Shown: positions 22,425 to 35,190 of the stretch, in pieces
How the letters are laid out: each line of letters begins with the position of its first letter
How positions within the stretch are numbered: the first letter of the stretch is position 1
Assembly (NCBI GenBank): GCA_030267565.1
Contig: BRXU01000005.1
Coordinates: forward strand, 5,657,501-5,721,500
DNA from: Pleodorina starrii
Lineage: Eukaryota > Chlorophyta > Chlorophyceae > Chlamydomonadales > Volvocaceae
Direction: 5' to 3'
Length of the DNA: 64,000 nucleotides
Notes under the pieces: generated by a model
Databases searched by the model: none
Told to the model about the DNA's origin: nothing
What the model saw: only the letters and a program-made list of their open reading frames with translations
Made by a program: the position numbers and the translations under genes

Positions 22425-22806
22425 CTGCGGCATGGTGACGGTATGCTCTGCGCCGTAGTTGGAGCGGGCGGGCACCCCCTCCATGACGGAGCTCTCTTTG
22501 GGGTCCGACTGAGTGTGCTTGCCGTGCCTTCCGCCTGCGGAGCGGGGAACCAGCAGGGTAGGCGGAGCCGGGAACGGCGGGCGAGAAGGAGCGACCCGTG
22601 GGTCGGTGTCGGTGTCGGCGGCGCCGCGGCCGCAGGTAGGAATGCACGAGCGCGCGCGGCCGGGGGATAGAGGTGGTCGAGGGGACGGCAGTACGGCCAA
22701 GGCGCTACGTATCGACGACCATTTTCAGGTTGCGCGAGATGCGGGGGTAATGAGTACGAAGGAACCGCGCGAAATGCGGGGCGGGAGCCACAGCCCGCCG
22801 TAACAT
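22425..22806 (-). CDS. Possible upstream exons, mitochondrial-type N-terminus
   Basis: ATG at 22806 opens a 98-bp exon encoding MLRRAVAPAPHFARFLRTHY and then PRISRNLKMVVD, a basic amphipathic stretch like a mitochondrial presequence. It ends at GTAGCG after 22709. A second coding-like exon (22527 or 22534 to 22425) contains KHTQSDPKESSVMEGVPARS and ends CAG/GTGGGG. The two join in phase only if the weaker AAG acceptor at 22528 is used. They may be the 5' exons of the 151-aa gene or a separate gene; connection to 21918 was not resolved. Confidence 0.35.
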
Positions 22807-23599
22807 GCGCGATGCGAGCGATGAAGCCAGGCCACGGCCTGGGCAGCTCGGTGCTACTCGGTGCTGCTGCTGCTGCTGCTGCCGGGCGGAATGTGGCAAG
22901 GCCGGCGCGAGAGGTTACGATTGGAGGGCGGAGATGCTTGTCGGAATGCAGAAGACGAGCCCTGAGACGGCGGAGGGACGTTTAGGCGGCCGCGTGGGGC
23001 GCCGGGCGCCGCCGTTTCCGCGGGTGCCCCGGCAGCGTCTGATAAATGAATTTTACGCTACGACGGGATTGATCTTGGTGAAAACGTTGTGTGCGCTGTT
23101 GTGCATTTGGCGCCATTGGGTGTCGGCGTCTGATCTCGAGCCGTGGGCGGCAGATTTTCTGTGCGACGCCGGCCGGTACCGACGTCGACAGCGGTGGTGA
23201 TGCTGCACTGCGTTCCGTCGCGCGGCGCAGCAGAGACTCGCCGGTGAAAACGGTAAGTCGAGATAGGAAATGCGGAAATGACCGGCGATTGGAGGCTCAC
23301 GATAGCGCGCCGGGCCAAGCAAAGTCGGGGCGGCCACCGTCGCCCCGGTGGCCGCGAGCGGAAGCGGCAATACATCGCGGACTAGCTAGATCTGCGCTGG
23401 GGCTGGAGCCCTACGTTGCTGCTTGTAAACATTGCGTTTCGTAAACAAACAGCCGCTTTTCTTCCCTGTACCGTAATGCCCTGCGCGTGCGCGCCGCGTC
23501 TCGACGCGACGTTACGGCCGCGCCTCACCTCCGGTCATGGTGTCAGCAGCTTCTTGAGAGAAGGAGAAGGGGGATGGAGCAGGGATCCGCAATCCGCAC

Positions 23600-23850
23600 T
23601 CAACAACAATGTCGGGAAGACGACTGCTGGCCGCTGTGGCTCTGGCGATACCATAGCGCTCCTGGTTCCTCAATCCAGCGAATGATGGTCGCTGCACAGG
23701 CGTCTGATGATTTGGTCTTGTATGATTCGGTGTTGGCGTCGAAGGTTTGCTCTGTTGTGCGTTCCGGAGTGGTTCCCGGGAACTTTTCTGGTCCTTCTGA
23801 GCCCGCGCGTTTGGCCAACAGGTGTACGGAAGCCGTCCCTGGCCGCCGAT
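23600..23850 (-). CDS. Coding-like ORF fragment, unrecognised
   Basis: The minus strand encodes about 80 residues including LLAKRAGSEGPEKFPGTTPE and TFDANTESYKTKSSDACAAT, then IIRWIEEPG, ending in a stop at 23600. The amino acid balance is that of a real protein, with no low complexity. There is no in-frame ATG near the start; a CAG precedes it at about 23850, so it may be an exon or a relic of a mobile element. No family was recognised. Confidence 0.3.
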
Positions 23851-24461
23851 GCGATGCTGTGACTCAACGGGATGACTCAGACTTGCCGCTCCTTGCCGCT
23901 TGCTGCAGGATAATCCAAGGATTTGGATAACGTAGCACTGAATACATTGCCTAGAAATATAAAAAATTTCCAGAGCGGAGAAATTAAATTTCTCATCAGG
24001 GAAGAAGTTGGGGTAGGGAAGGGCGCCCGTGCCGCCCCGGCAAAAGGTGGAGCGGGTGACCGGGGGGCCGCTGGTCCGCCCCCACCCCCCGAGCTCCGGT
24101 CTATACGTGGATAACCCCCCTCCCGCACCGCGTGTGTGTGCAGGACCTTCGACGCACGGAGATAGCGCATGACACACACATGCACAGCGCCCCGACCCCC
24201 GAGCAATCCATCAGTCCATCATGTTACGGTACCTCATGGGTTTCAGCCGAGTAGAGAGCTGCGGCGGTGTCCCTCGCGCCCCGTCATCGAGGCCAGACGG
24301 GCGAAGGCGGCTGATTTGGAACTTCCTTCCTCTGTGCGGTAACGTGCATCGTGCTTAGGGGTTGAGGAGACGCGCATTTGGCAAAGTCTCGTGCGCGCGC
24401 CTCCCGCAAGGCGACCTGACACGGATACCGGGACAACTGTACTTGCAAGCAGGCATGCAGC

Positions 24462-24572
24462 TTAGGGTCTAGGTAGATCCGGAAGTTGGTCTTCGACGAT
24501 CTCCCTTGTCCAGTCCTGGACCTGATCTCGTGTCGTTGCGTCCAGCTGCCCGAGTATGCACATACAGAACAT
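24462..24572 (-). pseudogene. Short coding-like relic, unrecognised
   Basis: A 36-codon frame ends TAA at 24462 and encodes ATTRDQVQDWTREIVEDQ, a well-formed helical sequence. It sits in AT-richer surroundings (24440-24920) unlike the neighbouring genes, and a stop codon lies just upstream. I read it as a fragment of a decayed gene or transposon. Confidence 0.25.
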
Positions 24573-24919
24573 GTGTTGGGCTCTTCGTCAGAGCATTAAA
24601 GCAAAGCTCAGGTTAAAGCACTTGTGCGGGCAGCAACGCAACATCGTAGCAGTTCCGGCTACGGGTCGTGCGCTCGCGCTGTCGCGCACCTGTCAGTTCT
24701 GGTTGGAGAAATTGGTGGTTGGATTCTGTTTGTCGGCAGGCAAGGTCGCTTGGAGCTTGAAGCATCATTGAAAACGGTTACATTCATCCCTGACACGACT
24801 ATAGCACTGGTGTTATCAAAATTTGCTGCCGGCTGTTGGCCGGCGTCGCCCTTCAACATACACCATATCAAACGAGCTGTTGATGTTCTTGACAATGAGT
24901 ATCTAGGATTATTCCACAA

Positions 24920-27900
24920 ATGTTACATCAATTTACGCCGCAATCGCGGCAAGTATGGTGGCCGGCGTCCGAGATGCCAGTCCACCGCCGCACATCTTCA
25001 CGCTGCGCAGCCGCACCTGACGTTCCTGACACCAGCCAGAGGCCCCACGCAAAACGTACAAAATCCTTCCCGCGCCAGCGCAGTCGCACGCCCGTCCAGC
25101 CCCAAGCGCCGCCGCCGATCGACCGGAACCCCCAACCAACAGACAACCTCTTCCTCAACCCAGATCAGTTTGACTTTCAAAAACAGATGGAAGTCATGCA
25201 GGAGGCCTTCAGTCAAATGTCGGACGCCGAGCGCGGCGCCTTTCTGGAGTACCTCGCAAGCCAGGAGGCGCAGGCGGAGCGCGAGACACTCTCCCGCCTC
25301 CCCCCCGAGGCGCGCCGCGCACGGCAGCAGGAGGAGGGCCGCCTCGCGGCCGCCGCCGCGCGCGACACCGCGGAGGAAGCGCGCAACAAGCTCCTAGCGG
25401 AGACGTGGCGTCTGCTGCTGGACTCGCTGCCCAAGCGCGACGCCGCGCTGCTGACCAAGGCCCTGCCGCGCGGGTGGTACGGCGCACAGGACCTGTCGCG
25501 TCGCGACATCATGGAAGGCATGGCCCGTCTGTCCCGCGGCGAGCTTCTGCGGCTGCCCCGCGTGGTGGAACGTGTCAGCGAGATGCAGGCCAAGGCTGGC
25601 GCGCTGGCGGAGGCGTTCGGGAGGAATGAGCGGCTCGGTGCCGTACGACGCCGGCGCCTGGCGGCCCAGAAGGGCCTTACGCTGCCGGAAGACGGCGACG
25701 GCCAATACGACTACGAGGACGATGCGGAGGAGGAGGAGGAGGATGGCGAGGAGGGCGGGGCAGGGGAAGGGGAAGGGCGCGGCGGCGGCGGCGGCGGCGG
25801 CCGCGGCGCGGCCGCGAGCGTGGAGGCATCGCCGGCGAACTACTCGGAGTTGCTGGGGGTGTTGCAGCGGCGGCTGCGGGCGCAACTCCGAACGATGGAG
25901 GCGCAGCAGGAGGACGAGCAGCAGCGGCTGTTGGACGACGCGAATCATCCGCTGCAGCGAGTACGGCTGGGGCCGCGGGATCTGTACGGCGATGACGAGT
26001 TTTACAGCGATCCGTACGGTGTCACGGACCGGCAGCAGCAGCCGGGCGCCAGCTCCAGCGGCAGTAGCGGAGGTAGCATCTTCGGCAGCAGCTATAGCAG
26101 TAGCGGCAGTAGTAATGGCAGTAGCAGTAGCAGTGGCGGCGGCAGTGGCAGCGGCGGCAGCGGCGGTGTCATTCCGGATGCGCTGCAGGAGCGGGTGGCC
26201 CGCATGACGGCGGTGTACGACACGTACGTCGCGCGCCGCGGCTGGGAGGTGGAGCTATCGCGGCGGGAGAGCGGCGAGATGCGTAATCTGATGAGGTGGG
26301 TGGTGGGTACGTGTAACGAGGTGGGTGGCGGGTACGTGTAACGAGGTGGGTGGTGGGTACGTGTAACAAGGTGGGTGGTGGGTACGTGTAACGAGGTGGG
26401 TGGTGGGTACGTGTAACGAGGTGGGTGGTGGGTACGTGTAACGAGGTGGGTGGTGGGTACGTGTAACGAGGTGGGTGGTGGGTACGTGTGATGGCGTGGT
26501 TTCTTCACTTTCTCTAATATTGGGGAGTGTTGGTCGTGTGGCCACCCACGATGTGGCCCATGTCGATGGACCCGTGGGTCGCGAGGCCAATCACGTCCTG
26601 GTGGCGTCTTGGTGGGGTTGGCTGTCTTGCGGATAGGCACGCATAGTGTTGGTGGGGTTGCGGGCCGGGCAGGGCGGGCGTGCGGGCCGGCGTCGGCGGG
26701 ATCGGAGACAACGGCGGAATGGAGGTTGGGGAGCTCCCAGTGGGCCACATTGTGCTAGGGAAAGAGAGAGAGGGGGAGGGAGGGAGGGAGAGGGAGAGGG
26801 AGAGGGAGAGGGAGAGGGAGAGGGAGAGGGAGAGGGAGAGAGAGAGAGCGCTCCAGCAGGGCTTTCCGCAACGGCGGAGCCGGCGACAAAGTTCTGTTCA
26901 CAAGAGGAGGAGGCTTACTCTGTACTCTGTTCCATCCTCGCCCTCCACCTCCTCCCTCCTTCGACGCGCCGACGGCGCTCCCGTCCCCCTACACCCCTCA
27001 CACACACGGTACCGTTCACGGGCTCCTACGGCCTATACGTAGATAACACCCCCCCACACACCCACACACACAGCGTCAGGGCCCGGTCAGATACTGTAAC
27101 GACACACACCCACACATCCACACCCACACCCACACCCACACCCCACACACCCAACCCCCTCCCCCAGGCTTCACTCGGAGTTGTCTGACCTGGTGGCGGC
27201 GGCGTCGTCGCCCCCTCGTGGTGCCGGCGGTGTGCTCCTCTCCGGTCTGGCTGCGGCCCAGTTCGATCGGGAGGTGGCGCAGCGCAGTGAGGACTTGGCG
27301 GGTCAGGTGGCGGCACTGCTGCAGCCGGAGCAGAAGAGGCGGCTGCAGGTAGGCGCCAGGTGGCGGCGGTGGCGGCGGCGCTGGCGGGGTGCCCCCGGGG
27401 GTTAGAGGCGCCGAAGAGGCGCAGTTGCGGTGCCGTTGCGGCTGCGGTGTAGTGAGGGGTGAGGGGTGGTGTGGAGCGGTGTAGAGTGGGGCGCGGCGGC
27501 CTGGCTACGGCCCGCTATCGCCGCACACACCCCTCCCTTTTCCCTCCCCCTTTCCCTCCCCCAGCACGCCCTACATAAAACACACCCCCTCCTTACCCCT
27601 CCTTACCCTTCCACCCCCACCCCCCGCCCCCCTGCGGTATCTTCTTTTTTCCCCCTCCTTACCCCTCCTTACCCCTCCTCACCCCTCCTTAACCCTCCTT
27701 AACCCTCCTTAACCCTCGTCACCCCTCCTCACCCCTCCTCACCCCTCCGTACCCCTCCTCACCCCTCCTTACCCCTCCTTACCCCTCCTTACCCCTCCTT
27801 ACCCCACCTTACCCCCCCCCCCCCCCCCCCCCCCGCCCCGCCCTTCAGGACCCCGCGGCGCTGTCCGTGATCCGCTACATCGAAACACAGCTGGTGGCAG

Positions 27901-30035
27901 CCGACTCTGGCGAGGAGCTGTACGGCGAGGACGACGGACTCGCGCTGGATCTGGACGAGCAGTCGGTGGCGCGGTGAGTGCCGTACCAGCGCCGCCGCCG
28001 TGCGGGTGCTCCTCCTCACCTCCAACCGCATACCGCCTGGGGGGGGGGGCTGCGGATGGGTTGCTGGGCCGATGGAGGGGGCGGGGAGGGGGCGGGGAGG
28101 GGCGGCTAGCCGCTGGTGTCGGGATTCTCTCGCATGCGCACGTGCACGTGCACCTGCATGCATGCATGTTTGCATGGCTGGAGGGGCGGGGGCGGTGCTC
28201 TCTCTCGCCTACAACGGCCGAGCTCCACCCACCGCTGCCTCCTGATCAGGGGGGGTCTGCCCCATCGTCGGCACACCGACCGCGGGCCCGTGCGGATGCG
28301 GATGCAGCCGTGTGCGGATGCAGCCGTGTGCGGATCACCCGCCGAGACGGCCTTCTTCTGTTACTTGACCGTTCACGGGCTCCGGCCTGTACCCCCGTGG
28401 ATTGCTCGCCGAGCTCCCCGTTCCCCCGGGGGAGGGAGGGGCAGTGGAGCTGCGGTGGGAAGTGATGAAGGCGGACCGTAGTGGAGTTAATGGGGCGGGC
28501 GGCGTGGGGGTGGGGGTGGGGGTGGAGGTGGAGGGCGCATTGGCGGTGGGGTCCGCCGGCTTTTTTACTGCCCGCTTGGCTCCGCTGTCCATGCAACCCG
28601 TGCGGACGGTCAGGCCGCAATCGACTGGGCCTTTTGCCCGCCCGCCGGGGCGCACCCCTTTGAGTTCCCGCCCCTCCCCCCGCCCACCTCCCACCTCCAG
28701 GAGCATATCACTCCCTGACCCCTCCCACCTCCCTCCTCCGCTGCGATTTTCTCTTTATACCCTCCCACCTCCCACCTCCCCTCTCCCTCCCCTCGCCCCT
28801 CTTCCCGCCCTCGCCCTCTGCACTTTTCCTTCTGTCCTTCCTCAGTCTGGGTCAGTTTATGCGTGCAGCTGTCAACTGGGAGGCGTATCGGGCCTTCCTG
28901 GAGCTCTACGCCTCCAGACACCCGGAGCTGCAGCTGGGGACAGCCATGCGGGTGGGTGGGGGGGCAGGGGTGGGGGGGTGGCTGGGTGGGGGTTGTGTGG
29001 GTGGCAGGGTCGGGCTGGCAGGGGCTGGGTGGGTGGCGGGGTCGGGCTGGCAGTTTGCGGTTGTGTGAGCGGGAGTGGCGGGGCAGGTGGGTGGCAGACG
29101 GCGCACTGCACCCAGCCGGGTTGGGACACCGCGCCGCGCCGGATTGAAAATGAACATATTGAGTCATGGAACAGAGTGTCATGGAGCGCCGTGTATAAGG
29201 CGGCGCCGGGCCATACCACCAAGTCGTCGTACGTCGTGTCTCGGCCCGTATACCGTCGTACTGTACACAGCCCAGTCGCCGGCACCACTCCCCCCTGGGC
29301 CCTGCCCCCTCCTTCACCTGCGGTTGCTGCCACCAGTGACAACGATGCATCGCCCTCTCTGACCCTACGCTCCCACTCCCCCTCCTTTCCCCCCTGCCAC
29401 CCTGCCAGGCCGCGGGCATGTCCGACGGCGACGAGTGGTGGGTCGAGATGCCCGAGTACGACTTCACCGGCGGCGGCGCCGCCGCCGCCGACGGCGACGG
29501 CGACAGCCGGCGTCCTCGTGTGGACTGGACTCGTGTGGAGGCCGTAGCGGCTCTGGATGCGGACAGCCTGGCTTTCCTGACGGAGTTGGAAGCCACACAG
29601 TATTCGGAGGAGACGTTCATGAAGTGGTACCTACACCCGGTGATGGGCCCGCGCATTCGGTCAGGCAGCCTGCTGGCGCCCGACGCGGCGGCGGCGGCGG
29701 GTGGAGGCGCGGGGGCGGGGGCGGGGGCGGGGTCGTTGGATCCGTCGGCGTTGCTGGCGCAACTGTTGGGCGGGGCGGCGGCGGGAGGCGGCGGCGGGGA
29801 GGTGCCGCCGATGGTGAGGGAGGCGATGGAGGAGGCGGCGCGGGGGATGGAGACGGGGGCGTGGGCGGCGGGCGCGGGGGTGGGAGCGGGCGGGGGTGGG
29901 GGCGGGGGCGGGAGAGCGGCGGGGCAGCAGCGGGGGGAAGGTGGCGGTGGGGGGCGTGGGGGTGATGCGGGTGGGAGCAGCGTTGGGGGAGGTCGGGGGA
30001 CAGGGAGGGGCGGGGTGGGGCGGGGCGGGGGGTGA
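24920..30035 (+). CDS. Unrecognised 804-aa protein, five exons
   Basis: Exons 24920-26295, 27168-27348, 27849-27973, 28846-28951 and 29409-30035 join in phase to 2415 bp ending TGA. All introns are GT-AG with C-rich 3' ends. Residues 1-75 are Arg/Ser/Pro/Gln-rich with few acids, like a plastid transit peptide. Residues 80-250 are charged and probably helical (EAFSQMSDAERGAFLEYLAS; RDIMEGMARLSRGELLRLP). An acidic run (EEEEEDGEE) lies near 270 and a Ser/Gly linker near 377-415. Exons 2-4 encode helical segments such as AAQFDREVAQRSEDLAGQVA and FMRAAVNWEAYRAFLELYAS. The last exon holds FMKWYLHPVMGPRIRSG and then a Gly/Ala-rich tail. No enzymatic motif was seen. The start is the first ATG of the open frame; a later start would lose the transit-like region. 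It looks like an algal-lineage protein of unknown role. Confidence 0.75.
26290..26490 (+). repeat. 25-bp minisatellite duplicating a splice donor
   Basis: About eight copies of a 25-bp unit, GAGGTGGGTGGTGGGTACGTGTAAC with minor variants. The first copy contains the exon-1 donor GAG/GTGGGT, so each following copy offers another identical donor, all inside intron 1 of the 804-aa gene. Confidence 0.85.
26763..26850 (+). repeat. (GAGAGG)n polypurine repeat
   Basis: A purine-only tract dominated by GAGAGG and GAGGGA in intron 1 of the 804-aa gene. Confidence 0.85.
27590..27834 (+). repeat. Pyrimidine (CCTTACCCCT)n repeat plus 23-base C run
   Basis: Ten-base units CCTTACCCCT, CCTCACCCCT and CCTTAACCCT fill most of intron 2 of the 804-aa gene. 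They end in an uninterrupted run of 23 C at 27812-27834, fourteen bases before the next exon. The run is prone to sequencing error, but it lies outside the exon. Confidence 0.85.
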
Positions 30036-31149
30036 GGGGGTGTGCTGCGGGCGTGTGGTTTAGTGTTTCGATGGGGTTCAGTGGGTGTAGAGTAAAGCCG
30101 TCGGTGGGATTGCGGCGCGAGGACAACGGCGATGAGTGCGACGACACAGCACAGAACGGCGGGGTGATGGTGGCATGGCGCACATATGGTACTTGGGTGC
30201 GGTGATCGACGCGAGTCGACGGTAGTCGTTAGGACGGAGTCGGTGGTCGGTAGGTGCTGCACGGCACGCCACCGTTCGTGGTTCCCACGCCGGTCGTGTT
30301 TCTGTCCGTGCCTCGCAAACGAGTTGAAACCTTGCATCAAAAGGCCGCGCACGCGCGTGTGTGTGTGTGTGGTGTGGTAGTAGGGGGGCCGGGGGCAAGT
30401 AAGGGCATCAGATGCACAGCTTGCGGGCGGCATGGCGTTTCTCCCCATTGCATGCACACACAAAGACATACACACACTTGGGGATACGGTTTTGTTTAGA
30501 TGATGTGTAGGAAGGGACACAAGGAGGTTTGGGACGGTCGTATATACGGGTGGAAGAAACCTCGATTCGAGATTCACCGGCGGCGCCGCTCCGCGGCGCA
30601 CGATTCGTCCGCAACTACCAAGTGGCAGTGCGTTGAGATGCTTTGGAACCGTCACGTGATTGTGTGGAAATGGCAGCGACAAAACGCCTGGTGCATCAAA
30701 TCTTGGTGGCTAGGGCGGAGGTCTATAAGGGGGTTGGAGGCGGCGCCGCAGCGACGGGCGGCTCTGATTGGTGGTGGGTGAGCGCTGGGATGAGGGAGGT
30801 GGAGTCGGAGCCGAAAGGGTGGGTGAGTGGGGGGGGGGGTTCGAGTAGCGGGCGGGTTGCCGTGGTCCTTATTAGGAGGTTGCTACTTGTCAGCCTGCCC
30901 ACTCTAAGGTGTACGTAGGGTTTGGTCAGGATCAGTGCAGGAAAAGCACAGCGGGGATTTCACACGCCAACTGTCACAAACAACACCGTTTGCAGACATC
31001 CTGATTCGGATGCACCAGTGCGTGTCCGCGGCCTCATCCCGCGTCGCGGCAAGGACGACATCTTGGCCAAGCCAAGCTGTGCGCACCAGCGAGATTTAAT
31101 AAACACGCTATTGATTATGCCATCTTGATGGTGCGAGTACATGTGAGGT
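30036..31149. other. Intergenic between two genes; nothing recognised
   Basis: Contains a GT repeat near 30355-30375 and short open frames without motifs. It should hold the 3' end of the 804-aa gene; no clear TGTAA polyadenylation signal was identified. Confidence 0.4.
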
Positions 31150-31165
31150 GGTGTTGAAAAACACC
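31150..31165 (-). terminator. Histone-type 3' stem-loop
   Basis: On the minus strand the 16-mer GGTGTTTTTCAACACC forms a 6-bp stem with a TTTC loop, 57 bp after the histone H4 stop codon. Stem length, loop length and loop sequence match the processing hairpin of replication-dependent histone mRNAs, so this transcript is probably processed at the hairpin rather than polyadenylated. Confidence 0.88.
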
Positions 31166-31222
31166 GGGTTAGGTTGGCTTCCGCCTGCTTCCGGAATGGA
31201 AGCTAGATGTAGATTAAAGACC

Positions 31223-32854
<1,632 letters not shown>

Positions 32855-33433
32855 CAAGGCGTCGGTCTCATAAGTCGACTGGTGGAGCTGATGGGATTGA
32901 ATTCTATTCTCAGATGTCTGTTGACACCACCACTTATTAGTACATGTTTCTGTCATTACTTAGATCACTGGTTAGTACGCTGTTTAGGTGGGCGCCGTCA
33001 TCGTCTCCTTCCTCTCGTCGTTCTTCGGTCGTCGCACTGCCGACGCCTGGTACCTCGGTGAGTTTCCCTTCCGCTGCGTTGCGTAGATTAAACGTTACAA
33101 TTGGCATCGAGTTCAAGGTCGCCTTCGCCGACATAGAATGGCTTAGACGAAGGACAAGACCATGGCTTCGCCTAAACAACCTTCCTGAATCACCCATGAG
33201 GATGATGCGACTCCAGTCGCATCAGGTCGTGAGTCGGCTCCAGCTGATCACACCAATCCTCCTCCCGAAGCGGCCCCAGTCGCAAATCCGGGTACAAACT
33301 CGTCTCCTCAAGGTGCAACTTAGGCTAAAGGAACTATGCCTGAAGCCGGCACTCAGCCACAAACTCTTCCGCCGCACGTCGCGGCTGCCATCGCAAGTGC
33401 AAATGTGCGACGCGTGTGGCGGACTTTTTCAAA

Positions 33434-34324
33434 ATGTTTGCAGACATGGAAAACATTCCATTGCCTGGTAACTTTACTTTGCTGTCTGCCGCTGATATCG
33501 CCGCGTTTGCGCAGAGAATCGAGATGGACCCTTCGTCGCCGGCGGCGGCCCTTGCGGCCGCCATGAACAACCCGAACCAATTCGATCAAATCCTGCAGCA
33601 GCAGCAGCTCCAGCAACAGCAACAGCAACAAGCCCTCGCTACCGGGCAGGACGGCCGCGCTGGCGCCGCGGCACCCACTGCCGCAGCAGCCGCGGCCGGC
33701 CAGCCGGTCGGCATAGACCAGCAGAGGTCTATCAGCCTTTCGCCAAACGACCTGGCGAACCTGCAACAGATGTTTGCAGGCCTCACGCAGCAGGCATTCA
33801 CAGAACTGCAGGCGCACGTGGACGCGCGCCTGGCCCAGCTGACCGCTCACAGGCGCAGCACACGACGCACACGGGCGCCGGCCGCAGCTGCAGCGGCGGA
33901 AACGCTCGCAGCGGAGGCGGCCGACGCCGTGGAGGCGGACGGCGCGGGCGCCGAAGGGCCCAGCTCGGGCTCCAGCTCGGAGGACGAAGGCAGCAGTGAC
34001 GGCGACGACCTGCCTCCAGCCAAGGGCCTCCTCAACACGCCGCCTGAGATCCTTGTGGCGCGCAAGAACAGGGACTTGCGTGTCACTAGCGAGCGGGAGA
34101 TGTTCGTTCAGAGCTGGGCAGGCAAGTACACAACTTTCTTCTCTAACCAGCAGGCGGCCTCGATGTCGACGGGCCAGCTCGTGGCGGACTGGCGCACACA
34201 CGTTGCTGGTTTGAGTAGAAGGATTTGTACTCTCCTGCCCAGCTCTGAACGAACATCTCCCGTTCGCCAGCAACGCGCAAGTCCCTGTTCTTGCGTGCCA
34301 CAAGGATCTTGGGAGGCGTGTTGA
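33434..34324 (+). CDS. Gag-like ORF of the repeat unit, 296 aa
   Basis: ATG at 33434 to TGA at 34324. The N-terminus (MFADMENIPLPGNFTLLSAA) is followed by a Gln-rich run, Ala-rich stretches, an acidic SSGSSSEDEGSSDGDD patch and a helical segment LQQMFAGLTQQAFTELQAHV. The last 35 residues or so are read from the start of the inverted copy, so the natural C-terminus has been replaced. No zinc knuckle, protease or polymerase is present. Position between direct repeats suggests a structural protein of a mobile element. Confidence 0.4.
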   Translation: MFADMENIPLPGNFTLLSAADIAAFAQRIEMDPSSPAAALAAAMNNPNQFDQILQQQQLQQQQQQQALATGQDGRAGAAAPTAAAAAAGQPVGIDQQRSISLSPNDLANLQQMFAGLTQQAFTELQAHVDARLAQLTAHRRSTRRTRAPAAAAAAETLAAEAADAVEADGAGAEGPSSGSSSEDEGSSDGDDLPPAKGLLNTPPEILVARKNRDLRVTSEREMFVQSWAGKYTTFFSNQQAASMSTGQLVADWRTHVAGLSRRICTLLPSSERTSPVRQQRASPCSCVPQGSWEAC

Positions 34325-34383
34325 GAAATTAATTACAGAGGAGCTGGATAACAGCTACATAGTACATAATAGCTACATGTTGA
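34325..34383 (+). mobile_element. 59-bp insertion with GTTGA duplication
   Basis: In the inverted copy of the fold-back, 59 bp interrupt sequence that is continuous at about 34025-34040. GTTGA occurs on both sides. The insert contains ATTACAGAGGAGCTGGATAA and CAGCTACATAGT, which recur almost exactly at about 42179-42212, so it is a dispersed miniature sequence. Confidence 0.6.
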
Positions 34384-35190
34384 AAAGACGCCCTTGGCTG
34401 GAGGCAGGTTGTCGGCGTCACTGCTGCCTTCGTCCTCCGAGCTGGAGCCCGAGCTGGGCCCTTCGGCGCCCGGTCGTAGATCAAGATCTCAAGGCGTCGG
34501 CCGCATAGTAAGCCGACTGGTGGGTCTGATAGGATTGAATTCTATTCTCAGGTGTCTGTTGACACCACCACTTATTGGTACATGTTTCCATTCTGTCTTT
34601 ACTTAAATCACTGGTTACGTGGTTAGTACGCTGTTTAGGTGGGCGCCGTCTTCGTCTCCTTCCTTTCTCGTCGTTCTTCGGTCGTCGCACTGCCGACGCC
34701 TGGTACCTCGGTGAGTTTCCCTTCCGCTGCGTTGCGTAACTTACACTTTACAAGATCCCTCAAGATCAGAGGGTACTCACGGGGGTCGGATTCCTGGAAG
34801 TGTGATGTCACGGGTTACCTGGTACTGGCTTGATAAATAAATCATTAGTTCTTGCTCCAGATCACTGCCATTGCCATTGCCATTCTGTTACAGAATTGTG
34901 ATGCCAGAAGAGGCCTTGCTTCGAAGGCCTTGCGCGTGCTGAACAACAAAAACAAGATAAGATGTCAGCCATCAACGCGCCACTTTATGCGGTCCTGAGA
35001 ACACGGACCGCGGGCCGGGCAGTCGTACAACTGTCGGCCCCGTAGGCCTTACACCTAACTAACCCGGCTTACTCCAACGTAAGCCCGCAATAAGATAAAA
35101 TTCTTCTTTTCTTGTAACGGGTACGTAGGTCGTGGCGTGCAACGGATATCCGCGACCGGGTTTAGGATTCTTCCGACCGAGGTTACCCTT

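Larger units (their letters stand above)
32855..34738 (+). mobile_element. Retroelement-like unit with direct terminal repeats
   Basis: Direct repeats at 32855-33085 and 34490-34738 share long identical blocks (for example GATTGAATTCTATTCTCA and GGTACCTCGGTGAGTTTCCC), with small indels and perhaps 85-90 percent identity. Between them lies one open frame (33434-34324) with gag-like features and no reverse transcriptase. The interior also folds back on itself: 33946-34144 recurs inverted at 34219-34471. The repeats do not begin TG and end CA, and no clear target duplication was found, so this may be a decayed non-autonomous LTR element or another repeat class. Confidence 0.55.

Noticed and set aside
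24624..25397. Plus-strand 257-codon frame overlapping the 804-aa gene start
   Set aside because: Its second half is the wrong frame of a real exon, and the first half has no supporting motif or splice junction.
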